A stretch of 16,613 nucleotides of DNA from DAOSVX01 sp035379765 (GCA_035379765.1 DAOSVX010000011.1:1-16613), one strand, 5' to 3'. Shown: positions 1-8,666, counted from the first letter of the stretch. A program made the numbers and translations. The notes: a model not told the origin generated them from the letters alone.

Positions 1-1959
1 TCATGAATCCCAAGCGTTTACTCTTTTGCCATTACTAGTTTCAGCTTCTTCTGTGGCTATTACAGCTGTCCAATTACTATTATCATCTGATACATATGTT
101 GTGTTACTATAAAATGTCCTACCATTAAACCAATAATGCCATACTGCTATTTCGTCTAAGTCGTACTCTTGACCCAAGTCCACAGTTAAACATTGATATC
201 CTGTTCCACTTGCTAAAGCATAGTTGTTAATTGCGCCATCAACCAAGATACTATAAGGATGGGTTGAATTTTCAGTTACTGTTCCTGTTACTGTTTTATT
301 TTTAGCAACATTAACTCCAGCATATATAGCTTGTAACTCAACCCAAGCATTATCAGTATTACTTGTGCTTCCATTTATACAGTCTTTTATATATCTTACA
401 CCATCTAAATTAGTATTAGTTCTTGTTGGTTCATCTTCACCTAAATATGTTATAGTTGCTGAACCATTACCGTAATTAGTTCCAGCAGTCATTTCACCGT
501 TTATAAAATAATCATTACTATAATGAATAGTGTTATATGTAGCAGTTGTTGATGACACACTTGTAATAGCACTTACCCCAGCATAACCAGATATAAATGA
601 TGAACCACCCATACCTGGTTGACCATATTCACTATAATTGGCAGAATCAATAGCTACGGCACCACCACCATAGTAGCCACCACCGCCTCCGCCGCCAGAA
701 ATGTTAGCAGTATTATAAACGGCTGAACCACCAATTCCAAATTGATAACCACTTATTTGAGTAGCATTTGCAGAAAATCCGGTTTTTTCACTAATAAGAT
801 CTCCGCCAGCTCCACCCGGCTTAGTATCATCGGCTCCTCCGCCACCTGCTGCCACCATTATACGTGAAGCTAAAGAAGTTGAGTTATTCCAATCACCTGA
901 AACAAGTCTTATATCAGTAGCTCCACCACCAGAGCCACCAGCTTCATTATCATTATGATCCCATTCGGCGGCACCGCCGCCATTATATCCACCAGCAACC
1001 GCTACTCCTTCTAACCCATCATTCCCTTTACCACCTACATATATGTATAGTACTTCATCTTTATTTAAATATATATTCCCTTTTGTATATGATCCAGGGG
1101 CAGGACACCCGGTTCCATAATCTCCTATTCCGTAAATAGGACAAGCAATGTTACTATTACCTATACTTCCACCACCACTAGCTCCCCATAAATCTATTTC
1201 GTAATATCCAGTAGCGGGTGCTGTAAATGTTTGATAACTTCCCGTATAGGAATATGTTTCTGTGTAAGCTGTCCAATTAGCAACTATTGAAGTATCTTCG
1301 CTTCCCATTGTAAATGTTGTTCCACTAACACTACTACCAGTACCAGAAACATACCAACCATTAAAGACATACCCAGCTTTAGTTGGATTTAGTAAATATG
1401 TAGTATCTCCTTCATTAAGTTTTTGTGGACTTATACCATTCCAAGTTCCGCCATCCAAGAAAACTCTTAACATATAGAATGGTTCACCTATTTTTAAACT
1501 GGCATATTCATCATTATTAAACCAAACAACTAAACGATAAGCGGTATTATCAGTACTAGATAAAGTATTAAAATAGTCTATTGTAGTAGGATCTAAATCA
1601 GTATCATCGATATCAGCCATATCATATTTGGTTACATATATTTTATTAACATCAAAGTTATCAGTACTTGTTAAAAATTCACAATATTCACTGTTATCAG
1701 AAGTAATAGTAGAACAAGTTAGTTCTAAATAACCATCAGGCATACTAACAGTAGCTAAATAATCTAAAATGTCTATCTCTTCAAAATATTGTTTAATAAA
1801 GTAAGTTTCATATATCTCTTCCGTATTATCATATTTAGATCTTTTTCTTTCGTCTTGAAAAGATACTGAAAAAGCTTTGTATACTAAAAGAAGAGCTACA
1901 GAAAGAAATACTATCATAAAAATAGCTTCTATTAAAGCAAATCCCCTCTTTTTATTCAT
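1..1959 (-). CDS. Pilin-like N-terminus, InlB-type repeat, glycine-rich and discoidin-like surface protein
   Basis: A 652-residue protein when started at the ATG at 1959, which has AGGTGA five bases upstream; a GTG three codons earlier is also in frame but its upstream signal is worse. Residues 1-30 form a type IV prepilin-like signal: basic MNKKR, then G6|F7 with Glu at +5, then a long hydrophobic helix. Residues 30-160 are unassigned. Residues ~165-230 resemble an InlB/Listeria-Bacteroides repeat, with GYVFNGWY and a closing VANW. Residues ~238-507 are a Gly-rich domain (many GGGG runs, with LWGASGGG and MVAAGGGGA motifs) like the Gly_rich family. Residues ~520-652 resemble an F5/8 type C (discoidin) carbohydrate-binding domain (NVAKNKTV, LVDG, VDLGQ). 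It is probably processed by a prepilin peptidase and displayed outside the cell, perhaps binding glycans; the function is inferred. It ends in TGA at the window edge and has its own promoter. Confidence 0.8.
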   Translation of the reverse strand: MNKKRGFALIEAIFMIVFLSVALLLVYKAFSVSFQDERKRSKYDNTEEIYETYFIKQYFEEIDILDYLATVSMPDGYLELTCSTITSDNSEYCEFLTSTDNFDVNKIYVTKYDMADIDDTDLDPTTIDYFNTLSSTDNTAYRLVVWFNNDEYASLKIGEPFYMLRVFLDGGTWNGISPQKLNEGDTTYLLNPTKAGYVFNGWYVSGTGSSVSGTTFTMGSEDTSIVANWTAYTETYSYTGSYQTFTAPATGYYEIDLWGASGGGSIGNSNIACPIYGIGDYGTGCPAPGSYTKGNIYLNKDEVLYIYVGGKGNDGLEGVAVAGGYNGGGAAEWDHNDNEAGGSGGGATDIRLVSGDWNNSTSLASRIMVAAGGGGADDTKPGGAGGDLISEKTGFSANATQISGYQFGIGGSAVYNTANISGGGGGGGYYGGGAVAIDSANYSEYGQPGMGGSSFISGYAGVSAITSVSSTTATYNTIHYSNDYFINGEMTAGTNYGNGSATITYLGEDEPTRTNTNLDGVRYIKDCINGSTSNTDNAWVELQAIYAGVNVAKNKTVTGTVTENSTHPYSILVDGAINNYALASGTGYQCLTVDLGQEYDLDEIAVWHYWFNGRTFYSNTTYVSDDNSNWTAVIATEEAETSNGKRVNAWDS

Positions 1960-1983
1960 AGCCGTCACCTATCTTACTCATTA

Positions 1984-2012
1984 ATTATAATAGAATATTT
2001 TATTAACTTCAA
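1984..2012 (-). promoter_or_regulatory. Sigma-A promoter of the pilin-like gene
   Basis: The minus strand reads TTGAAG (2007-2012), 17 bases, then a perfect TATAAT (1984-1989). The start codon follows at 1959. The -35 lies just downstream of the lon terminator hairpin, so the surface protein is an independent unit. Confidence 0.7.
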
Positions 2013-2016
2013 GAAA

Positions 2017-2048
2017 AAAGCAAAAACCATTTATTTGGTTTTTGCTTT
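2017..2048 (-). terminator. Rho-independent terminator of lon, overlapping its 3' end
   Basis: A perfect 13-bp inverted repeat (2017-2029 with 2036-2048) has a 6-base loop. On the minus strand the 3' arm runs into a stretch of U. The lon stop codon (2031-2033) lies in the loop, so the upstream arm encodes the last codons of Lon. Confidence 0.85.
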
Positions 2049-4355
2049 AGTAAATAAGTCTTTAAATATTTCTTCGTAATTTTTAACTAATTTAAGTGTA
2101 ATTTTTTCTTTTATTTCTTTAGGTATTTCTTCTAAATCACTTTTGTTATCATAGGGAATATAAATGGTTTTAATACCTTTATTATAAGCTCCAATAGTTT
2201 TTTCTTTAATAGCTCCTACTTTTAGAATTTCTCCAGTTAAAGTTATTTCCCCAGTCATAGATATATTATCAGCTACTGGTATTTGATATACTGCACTTAA
2301 TATAGCTGTTACCATCGTAATTCCAGCACTTGTACCATCTTTTTTTACAGCACCTTCTAAAGCATGAATATGAACAGTTTTATTTTTATAGTCATTAAAA
2401 TCTATTTTAAATAATTTGTTATTAGCTCTTATATAACTAGCTGCTACTTCTAAACTCTCACTCATAATTTCCCCAAGTCTACCAGTATACTTAAGTCCTC
2501 CGCCATCATAAATAACTGCCTCTATTGGTGCTACTATACCACCAGAATAAGTACAAGCTAACGCATTTACAATACCTGGTTTTTTAAATTTATACTCTTT
2601 TTTAGCATATTTAGGTAACCCTAAATACTTTTTTAAATCTTTAGTAGTTAATTTTATTTTAAGATTAGCTTTTTTAGTATTATTTTCAGTTATTACTTTG
2701 CGAACCATTTTACTTAACTGTCTTTCTAATTCTCTTACTCCAGATTCACTAGTATATTCAGTTATAATTTTTAAGATGATATTATCCGGAAATATTAATT
2801 CTTTGTTAGTAATCAAGTGTTCCTTATAAATAATTGGTAACAAATAATTTTTAGCAATATTTATTTTTTCTAATTCTGTATAAGAATTTAATTCTATTAT
2901 CTCTAAACGATCTCTTAATTCTAAAGGAATGTCTACTTCAAAATTTGCTGTTAAAATGAATAATACTTTACTTAAATCAAATGGTTCTTCAATATAATTA
3001 TCTACAAACATCGTATTTTGATTAACATCTAAAATATCTAATAAAGTACTAGCTGGATCACCTTTAAAGTCTTTAACCATTTTATCTACTTCGTCAATTA
3101 AAATTAAAGGATTTTTAGTATGACACTTTTTAATACCTTGTATGATTTTACCAACATTAGCCCCTAAATAAGTTCTTCTATGCCCAATAAGTTCGTTAGA
3201 ATCATTTAATCCTCCCACACTTATTTTATAAAATTCTTTATTTAAAGCTTCCGCAATAGAAATAGCCAAAGTAGTTTTACCTACTCCGGGAGGACCTACT
3301 AAACAAATAATAGGGCTTACAAGATCATTATTACGATTTTTAACAGCTACATATTCGATTATTCTTTCCTTTGCTTCTTCCAAGCCATAATGAGTTTTAT
3401 TTAAAGAATTAACTATCTTTTTTAAATTTGTTTCATCTTTACTATAGTTATTCCATGGTAAATGTAAAATGGTATCCAAATAATTTCTTATTATACCAGT
3501 TTCGGGACTATTAGAAGAACTTAGTTCATATTTAGTTATTTCTTTTTCTATTTTATCTTTAGTTTTCTTATTGATATCCAAAGAAGCTAGTAGTTCTTTA
3601 TATCTAATTACTTCTTGTTCTTTATAATCATTTTCGCCTAATTCTTTTTTAATCTCTTTAATTTTTTCTTTTAAAATAAACTCTTTTTGACTATCTTCTA
3701 ATCCTTGGCGAAGTTTCTTTTCAATTTTTTTATCTAAAGCAATTATTTCTAATTCGACGTTTAAGTCTTCAATTAATTTTTCTGCTCTTTTTAAAGGATT
3801 TAATTGACTCATATATTCTAGTTTTTTAGTAAAGGATAATGGTACAAAATTAGTTATCATATCCGTTAGTTTTTCTAAATCGTTTATACCATTTATACTA
3901 CTTAAAATAGAGTTTGATAAATTAGGTGAACTATCTATATATTTGGTTAATACAGAAAGTAACATTTTAGTTTTAGCTTTTTCTTCAACTTCTTTAAATT
4001 TAGGTAATTCAATCTTGGTAACAGAAGCTCCTAAAATATCTAGTTCTCCTTTGTAATTGTAATATTCGTTTACTTTTACTCTCTCCAAACCAGCTATCAC
4101 AATTCGGAAATTACCATTAGGTAATTCAATTTTAGTTTTTACTTTACCAATAACACCTACTTTAGGTAAATCACCTACTTCTGGTGTTTCTTCTTTTTGA
4201 TTTTTAGGGCATACTACCAATATATGATCTAAATGGTTTAAAGAAGCAATATCAATAACTCTTAAAGATATTTTATTACTTAATTCTAAACGTACTTCTT
4301 GATATGGAAGAATAATTAACCCCTTTAGTAAAATAACTGGTAGATTATTTTTCAT
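2031..4355 (-). CDS. lon: ATP-dependent Lon protease (LonA type)
   Basis: Cytosolic AAA+ serine protease that unfolds and degrades damaged and regulatory proteins. The 774-residue length is normal for LonA. The order is an N-terminal LON substrate-binding domain (~1-190), a helical linker, an AAA+ module with Walker A GPPGVGKT (354-361) and Walker B LILIDEVDK (417-425), and the C-terminal protease domain. The catalytic dyad is visible: Ser676 in DGTSAGI and Lys719 in the GAIKEK segment, 43 residues apart as in E. coli Lon. The ATG at 4355 is chosen because AGGAGG lies five bases upstream. The open frame extends 19 codons further up, but those overlap the promoter and begin with residues unlike Lon. 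It is transcribed alone, from a consensus promoter to a hairpin terminator. Confidence 0.97.
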   Translation of the reverse strand: MKNNLPVILLKGLIILPYQEVRLELSNKISLRVIDIASLNHLDHILVVCPKNQKEETPEVGDLPKVGVIGKVKTKIELPNGNFRIVIAGLERVKVNEYYNYKGELDILGASVTKIELPKFKEVEEKAKTKMLLSVLTKYIDSSPNLSNSILSSINGINDLEKLTDMITNFVPLSFTKKLEYMSQLNPLKRAEKLIEDLNVELEIIALDKKIEKKLRQGLEDSQKEFILKEKIKEIKKELGENDYKEQEVIRYKELLASLDINKKTKDKIEKEITKYELSSSNSPETGIIRNYLDTILHLPWNNYSKDETNLKKIVNSLNKTHYGLEEAKERIIEYVAVKNRNNDLVSPIICLVGPPGVGKTTLAISIAEALNKEFYKISVGGLNDSNELIGHRRTYLGANVGKIIQGIKKCHTKNPLILIDEVDKMVKDFKGDPASTLLDILDVNQNTMFVDNYIEEPFDLSKVLFILTANFEVDIPLELRDRLEIIELNSYTELEKINIAKNYLLPIIYKEHLITNKELIFPDNIILKIITEYTSESGVRELERQLSKMVRKVITENNTKKANLKIKLTTKDLKKYLGLPKYAKKEYKFKKPGIVNALACTYSGGIVAPIEAVIYDGGGLKYTGRLGEIMSESLEVAASYIRANNKLFKIDFNDYKNKTVHIHALEGAVKKDGTSAGITMVTAILSAVYQIPVADNISMTGEITLTGEILKVGAIKEKTIGAYNKGIKTIYIPYDNKSDLEEIPKEIKEKITLKLVKNYEEIFKDLFTKAKTK

Positions 4356-4383
4356 AATTTCCTCCTTGAAGTAATTGATTTTT

Positions 4384-4412
4384 ATTATAATCATTATTAC
4401 ATTTAATGTCAA
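4384..4412 (-). promoter_or_regulatory. Perfect consensus sigma-A promoter of lon
   Basis: On the minus strand TTGACA (4407-4412) is separated by exactly 17 bases from TATAAT (4384-4389), a 12/12 match to the consensus. No CIRCE inverted repeat or CtsR-type heptad direct repeat is visible around it, so expression looks strong and constitutive rather than under these classic heat-shock repressors. Confidence 0.88.
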
Positions 4413-4427
4413 AGAAAAAGCAATAAA

Positions 4428-4451
4428 AAAACTAGATTTTAATCTAGTTTT
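4428..4451 (-). terminator. Rho-independent terminator of tig
   Basis: Inverted repeat AAAACTAGA / TCTAGTTTT, with a loop of about six bases and a run of seven U on the minus strand. The TAG stop of tig (4444-4446) is inside the stem. Confidence 0.8.
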
Positions 4452-5694
4452 GACTATTTTTTAGTATCTCTATCGCTTTACGCATTTGGAGGTCATATTT
4501 AACCATGTCTATTCCACCAAATTTACTTAAAAAGTCTGCTTCTTCCATACCATAATTTTCTGCTAATTTCTTTGCTTCTTTTTTGGCTTCAGCATCTGTT
4601 ATTTCCACTTTTTCTTTAATAGCTATTTCTTCTAATAAATAACGATACTTAATTCTTTTTAAAGCTTCTGGTTTCATATTAGCTTTTAAATCTTCTATTT
4701 TACTTTTCGTAAATTCTAAATATTGTTCTAATGATAAACCTTGCATTTTAAGCTGTTCTTCATATTGATGAATCATACGATGAATTTCATCATCAATGAT
4801 TTCTTCATTAACTTCGACTTTCATATTAGCGCTAGCTTTTTCTAATAGGTTTTCAATATAAACGTTTTCTAATTCAACTTCTTTTTTACTCTTTAAGGCT
4901 TTTTTAATTTCTTCTTTTAAGCCTTTTTCATCAGTTATTTTTTCATAACCTAAATCAGCATAAAAAGCTTTGTTTAGTTCTGGTAAGATTCTTTCTTTTA
5001 TCCCTTTTAAAGTTATTTTAAAAGTTACTTTCTTGTTTTTTAAAGCTGGCGTATAATTTTCTGGAAATTGTAAGTCTAATGTTTTAGTTTCTCCTATTTT
5101 CATTCCCACTATTCCTTCTTCAAAACCAGGTATAAAAGTTTTACTACCCAATTCTAAAGGAAAATCAGTTCCACTACCACCTTCTAAAGGTTTGCCATCT
5201 ACTATTCCTTCAAAATCTATAACAGCGGTATTCCCATCTACTACTTTGCCATTATCTTTAACAACTATTTCCGCATATTTGTTTCTTAAGGTTTCTATTT
5301 CGTTATTTATTTCTTCTGCTGTTACTTTAGGTATTTCTTTTTTTACTTTTAAATTCTTATAACTACCTAATTTTATTTCTGGACGAGAAACAATTGTAAA
5401 TGTAAATATAACATTCTTATCAGTTATTGTTTTAATATCTACTTTTGGTTCTATTATTGGTTCTATTTTATTATCTTTTAATAATTTTTTATAAGCTTCT
5501 TGTAAGGCTTTATCAGTTGCATCCATATAAAGTGATTCTATCCCAAATTTTTTAAGATAAACATCTTTAGGAACACTGCCTTTTCTAAAGCCATCCACTT
5601 TTACCTCTTTTTGTTTTTTCTTAAAAGTTTCTTCTAGAATACTTTCCCATTCTTTTCCTTTTAATTCTATTTCTATTTCTTTGACGTTTTTCAT
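4444..5694 (-). CDS. tig: Trigger factor, ribosome-associated chaperone and prolyl isomerase
   Basis: Binds the ribosome at the exit tunnel and shields nascent chains. The 416 residues match the family. The N-terminal ribosome-binding domain (~1-115) carries the signature loop GFRKGSVP (35-42), with Lys-Gly where many homologues have Pro-Gly. The FKBP-type peptidyl-prolyl isomerase domain spans ~150-235 (AVIDFEGIVDG, FIPGFEEGIVGM). The helical C-terminal substrate-cradling arms follow (~240-416). The start ATG has a strong AGGAGG four bases upstream. It is monocistronic, between its own promoter and terminator, next to lon as in many Firmicutes, although clpX, which often lies between them, is absent. 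Confidence 0.96.
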   Translation of the reverse strand: MKNVKEIEIELKGKEWESILEETFKKKQKEVKVDGFRKGSVPKDVYLKKFGIESLYMDATDKALQEAYKKLLKDNKIEPIIEPKVDIKTITDKNVIFTFTIVSRPEIKLGSYKNLKVKKEIPKVTAEEINNEIETLRNKYAEIVVKDNGKVVDGNTAVIDFEGIVDGKPLEGGSGTDFPLELGSKTFIPGFEEGIVGMKIGETKTLDLQFPENYTPALKNKKVTFKITLKGIKERILPELNKAFYADLGYEKITDEKGLKEEIKKALKSKKEVELENVYIENLLEKASANMKVEVNEEIIDDEIHRMIHQYEEQLKMQGLSLEQYLEFTKSKIEDLKANMKPEALKRIKYRYLLEEIAIKEKVEITDAEAKKEAKKLAENYGMEEADFLSKFGGIDMVKYDLQMRKAIEILKNSQN

Positions 5695-5717
5695 AAATCC
5701 TCCTTAAAGACTTTTTT

Positions 5718-5746
5718 ATTATAATATATTAACCATTTTTATACAA
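5718..5746 (-). promoter_or_regulatory. Sigma-A promoter of tig
   Basis: TATAAT (5718-5723) is preceded after 17 bases by a weak -35, TTGTAT (5741-5746). The -35 begins directly beyond the greA terminator. Confidence 0.7.
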
Positions 5747-5749
5747 GAA

Positions 5750-5770
5750 AAAATCGCCTTAGGCGATCTT
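5750..5770 (-). terminator. Rho-independent terminator of greA with the stop codon as its loop
   Basis: On the minus strand AAGATCGCC and GGCGATTTT form a nine-pair stem with one G-U wobble, followed by more U. The three-base loop is the TAA stop codon of greA itself (5759-5761). Confidence 0.8.
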
Positions 5771-6229
5771 CGTAATCTTAACTTTATAAGCTCCATTAGG
5801 ACTATCTACGGAAATTACATCCCCTACTTTACGATTCATAATAGCACTACCAATTGGTGATTCATTAGATATCTTATTATTAAATGGATCGGCCTCTAAA
5901 CTACCAACCACTTTATATTCAACAGATTCATCATCATCAACATAATCAATTGTTACAGTAGTTCCTACTGTAACTTTATCTTTATTAATATTATCAACTA
6001 TTTTAGCATTTTCAATCATATAATCTAGCTCTTTAATTCTAGCTTCTAATTGAGCTTGTTCATTACGTGCTGCATCATAGTCAGCATTCTCTGACAAGTC
6101 TCCTAAAGCTCTAGCTTCTTGTAATGCCTTTATTACTTCAGGACGCTTATTTAATTTTAAGTCGTTTAATTCGTTTTCTATTTCCAAATAACCTTCAGGA
6201 GTTAAAAAAACTTCTTTTTTATCTGTCAT
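5759..6229 (-). CDS. greA: Transcription elongation factor GreA
   Basis: Enters the RNA polymerase secondary channel and stimulates cleavage of backtracked transcripts. The 156 residues are the usual length. The N-terminal antiparallel coiled coil (~1-75) contains the tip motif GDLSENADY (from residue 43), with acidic tip residues Asp44 and Glu47. The C-terminal FKBP-like domain (~80-156) contains SPIGSAIMNRKVGD. The ATG is preceded by GAGGTGA at suitable spacing. In Bacillus greA lies downstream of trmR and udk; here it follows trmR directly but has its own promoter and terminator. Confidence 0.97.
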   Translation of the reverse strand: MTDKKEVFLTPEGYLEIENELNDLKLNKRPEVIKALQEARALGDLSENADYDAARNEQAQLEARIKELDYMIENAKIVDNINKDKVTVGTTVTIDYVDDDESVEYKVVGSLEADPFNNKISNESPIGSAIMNRKVGDVISVDSPNGAYKVKITKIA

Positions 6230-6263
6230 TTAATATTCACCTCACAAAAAAATCGACTAGTTA

Positions 6264-6292
6264 AGGATACTATATTTTTGTTAAAAAGTCAA
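6264..6292 (-). promoter_or_regulatory. Sigma-A promoter of greA
   Basis: TTGACT (6287-6292), 17 bases, TATCCT (6264-6269). No hairpin terminator is visible between trmR and this promoter, so greA may also receive readthrough from the ireB operon. Confidence 0.65.
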
Positions 6293-6299
6293 TTGTTTT

Positions 6300-6893
6300 C
6301 TATTCTCTTTTTGAAGTCACTGAAAGCCCGTCTCCAACGTCAATAAACTCCGATTCATAGTCCTTGTTATTTTTTAAAAAGTCAACATATTCTTCGATTC
6401 TTTCTACTATCTTACGAAGATTTTCATCTTGAATATCTTTTTTGTTTTTTACATAACCATGAAAGTTTAAATTATCAGTAATAATTACTCCATTAGGCTT
6501 TAAAAAATACTTATATTTTTCAAATAAACTAAGATAATCTCCCTTAGCAGCATCTATAAAAATTAAATCATATGAAACTCCTATTAAATTTAAATCCATA
6601 GTATCTTGAAAAACAACATTTATCTTAGATTCTAACTTACATTTTTTAACATTATTTAAACATTCTATATATCTTTGTTCATCTTTTTCAATAGTTGTTA
6701 CCTTAGTGTTTTCATAAGCACTAGCCATAAGAATGGCTGAATATCCTATAGCTGATCCTATTTCTAATATTTCTTTAATTTCCTTTTTTTTAATATATTT
6801 CATGATAAAAGCAATTGAGTCTTTTTCAATTATAGGTATGTTTTTTTCTTTAGCATATTCTTCCATACCTATTAATACTTCTTTCATATTCAT
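6300..6893 (-). CDS. trmR: tRNA 5-hydroxyuridine methyltransferase TrmR-like (class I SAM O-methyltransferase)
   Basis: A 197-residue class I O-methyltransferase. Motif I is ILEIGSAIGYSA (42-53), the acidic end of strand 2 is TTIEKD (66-71), and the metal/substrate residues include Asp114 in FIDAAKGDY and Asp140-Asn141 in ITDNLNFHGYV. Family members of this shape include catechol-type methyltransferases and Bacillus YrrM (TrmR), which methylates 5-hydroxyuridine at the tRNA wobble position. The TrmR assignment rests mainly on position directly after mltG, as in Bacillus. The start codon abuts the mltG stop (TAGATG), so translation is coupled; an ATG two codons later is an alternative with better spacing. 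The usual partners trhP1/trhP2 and udk are not present. Confidence 0.82.
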   Translation of the reverse strand: MNMKEVLIGMEEYAKEKNIPIIEKDSIAFIMKYIKKKEIKEILEIGSAIGYSAILMASAYENTKVTTIEKDEQRYIECLNNVKKCKLESKINVVFQDTMDLNLIGVSYDLIFIDAAKGDYLSLFEKYKYFLKPNGVIITDNLNFHGYVKNKKDIQDENLRKIVERIEEYVDFLKNNKDYESEFIDVGDGLSVTSKRE

Positions 6894-7943
6894 CTACCCT
6901 TCAAATCTAGCTACTGTAGCTATATGTTCAGCATATGTTTCACTATAATATATAGTATTATCCCCTAAATAGTCCGCATAGAAATATAAGTAATCACTAG
7001 AAGTTGGTTCTAATACTGCTACTATAGACATAATTGAGGGATTACATATAGGTCCAACATTTATTTTACCAGCCATAACAGAGCTATTCCTAGTATTATA
7101 AAGACTTGTAGAGTTTAAGTCAACTTGATACAGTTTTTCACCCATGTTTTTCTGGACAGCATAATAGGTTGTAACATCACTTCCTAAAGCCATACCAATA
7201 TCTAGTCTTCTTAAAAATATCCCCGCAATTAACTTACGATCAACTTCATTATTACCTTCTATTTCTACATCACTAGCTAACGATAATATCTCATGAAAAG
7301 TATAATTACTATTTGCAATTTCTTCTTTATATGGCTCTATTTTAGTACCTAAAGTATATATTAATTTATTAATAATAGTTTTAATACTAGAATCAGTATC
7401 AAAATTATAAGTATCAGGATATAAATAACCTTCTAAAGGATATAAAATGTTTTCATTTAATATTTCATCAGTAATAAACCAATATTCATTTATTAATTCA
7501 TTTAAATAGGCCTTATCACTTAAAACTGCTAATACTTCCGAAGAAGTGTAAGCAAAATTTTCACTAATAACATCGGCATAATAAGTTAATCTTTTGCCTT
7601 CAATAAAAGTTACTGTAACACCTTTTTTTTCAATGGTATTCCCTTCATTTAATAACTTAAGAGTCTTCATTGTTCCATAAGAAGAAGATAATTCATAAGT
7701 ACCAGCTTTAATATTATAATTAGAATTAAACTTAACATAAATTAAAGCAGCATACTCACATCTTATTAAGTCTTCTTCTTTTAAAGTTGTAATAACACTT
7801 CTAGTAGAGCTTCCCTCTTCTACGGTAAACTTTGTTAAATCTTCATTATTGTTAACAGGAGTTAGTAAAAAAAAGAATACCCCTACTCCTATAACACCTA
7901 AAGATAACAAAATTATTGTTAAAGTTAAAATTGTTTTTTTCAT
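6894..7943 (-). CDS. mltG: Endolytic murein transglycosylase MltG
   Basis: Membrane-anchored lytic transglycosylase that cleaves nascent peptidoglycan strands and so sets glycan length. The 349 residues begin with a short basic N-terminus and a single membrane helix (~5-27), leaving the rest outside. The YceG-like catalytic region holds LASDVEIEG (222-230), which includes the glutamates at the family's catalytic position, then FLRRLDIGM, LYNTR and VGPICNPS. The start is odd: only six bases, all U, separate it from the yrzB stop and no Shine-Dalgarno sequence is visible, so initiation probably depends on coupling to yrzB. It is the fourth gene of the ireB operon. Confidence 0.93.
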   Translation of the reverse strand: MKKTILTLTIILLSLGVIGVGVFFFLLTPVNNNEDLTKFTVEEGSSTRSVITTLKEEDLIRCEYAALIYVKFNSNYNIKAGTYELSSSYGTMKTLKLLNEGNTIEKKGVTVTFIEGKRLTYYADVISENFAYTSSEVLAVLSDKAYLNELINEYWFITDEILNENILYPLEGYLYPDTYNFDTDSSIKTIINKLIYTLGTKIEPYKEEIANSNYTFHEILSLASDVEIEGNNEVDRKLIAGIFLRRLDIGMALGSDVTTYYAVQKNMGEKLYQVDLNSTSLYNTRNSSVMAGKINVGPICNPSIMSIVAVLEPTSSDYLYFYADYLGDNTIYYSETYAEHIATVARFEG

Positions 7944-7949
7944 AAAAAA

Positions 7950-8252
7950 TTAAGAAGGATTATCTTCTTCTCCTATCTTGTCTTGTAATTTACTAAAAAT
8001 ATTTTCAATTATTTGCCATTCTTTTTCGGTTTCAATTGGTTGTAAATCTTTTGATTCACCAGTTTTATCATAAATAGAAGCATACACTTTAACATTACCT
8101 GCTTCATCTAGAGTATTATCAGTATAAGCTATATAACTCTTTTTAGTTTCATCAGAATCAAAAGTAAACAAAACTTCACAATCTACTTCTTCTCCTTTGT
8201 CGTTTATAACTTTAAATACATTTTTAGTTTTTTCGTTATTTTCTTCTTTCAT
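7950..8252 (-). CDS. yrzB: DUF1292 (YrzB-like) protein
   Basis: A 100-residue acidic protein with the compact DUF1292 pattern: a beta-rich region (VFKVINDKGEEVDCEVLFTF, then KSYIAYTD), VKVYASIYD, and a C-terminal EKEWQIIENIF segment. The biochemical role of the family is unknown. The assignment is strengthened by its position between ruvX and mltG, as in Bacillus. Its ribosome binding site AGGTGA overlaps the ruvX TGA stop, so the two are likely translated together. Confidence 0.88.
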   Translation of the reverse strand: MKEENNEKTKNVFKVINDKGEEVDCEVLFTFDSDETKKSYIAYTDNTLDEAGNVKVYASIYDKTGESKDLQPIETEKEWQIIENIFSKLQDKIGEEDNPS

Positions 8253-8255
8253 AAC

Positions 8256-8666
8256 TCACCTTTTTCTATTTAAATAATTTTCTAAAATAATAGTTGCTGC
8301 CAACTTATCAATCATATTTTTTCGCTTTTTGCGACTCATATCGCCAGATATTAAGATGTTCTCAGCTTCTTTTGTTGATAATCTTTCATCTATTAAAATA
8401 ACTTCCAAATTAAAATTATCTTCTAATAATTTTTTAAATTCTTTTGATCTGTTAGCCGCTTCTGTTTCGGAATTATTCATATTTTTAGGATTGCCTAAAA
8501 TTATTTTAGTTATTTGCTCTTTTTTAATTATTTCCTCTAATTCATTTATTAAATCTTCTTGATTATTATATTTTATAGTTTTGTAGGGGTTAGCAATCAA
8601 ACCAAGACGATCACTAATAGCGATGCCTAAAGTTTTAGTACCTAAATCTAAACCTAATATTCTCAT
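8256..8666 (-). CDS. ruvX: Holliday junction resolvase-like / pre-16S rRNA nuclease YqgF
   Basis: A 136-residue RNase H-fold protein of the YqgF family, implicated in pre-16S rRNA 5' processing and predicted as a Holliday junction resolvase. Visible motifs are the N-terminal strand with Asp7 (LGLDLGTKTLGIAISD), IILGNP (55-60), IDERLST with Glu94, and Asp120 in the final MIDKLAA helix, giving the expected acidic triad. Its ATG overlaps the ireB stop (ATGA), and its own TGA lies in the ribosome binding site of yrzB. Confidence 0.94.
   Translation of the reverse strand: MRILGLDLGTKTLGIAISDRLGLIANPYKTIKYNNQEDLINELEEIIKKEQITKIILGNPKNMNNSETEAANRSKEFKKLLEDNFNLEVILIDERLSTKEAENILISGDMSRKKRKNMIDKLAATIILENYLNRKR

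Noticed and set aside
4356..4412. Nineteen-codon N-terminal extension of lon
   Set aside because: It covers the consensus promoter and ribosome binding site, and Lon homologues start at the downstream Met.
4356..4420. Heat-shock operator (CIRCE or CtsR site) at lon
   Set aside because: No TTAGCACTC-type inverted repeat and no heptad direct repeat is present; the TTGACA is simply the -35 box.
6733..6948. Plus-strand open frame across the mltG-trmR junction
   Set aside because: Antisense to two well-supported genes; hydrophobic content arises from the opposite strand.
8329..8562. Plus-strand open frame opposite ruvX
   Set aside because: It is fully antisense to a clear conserved gene and has no translation signals.
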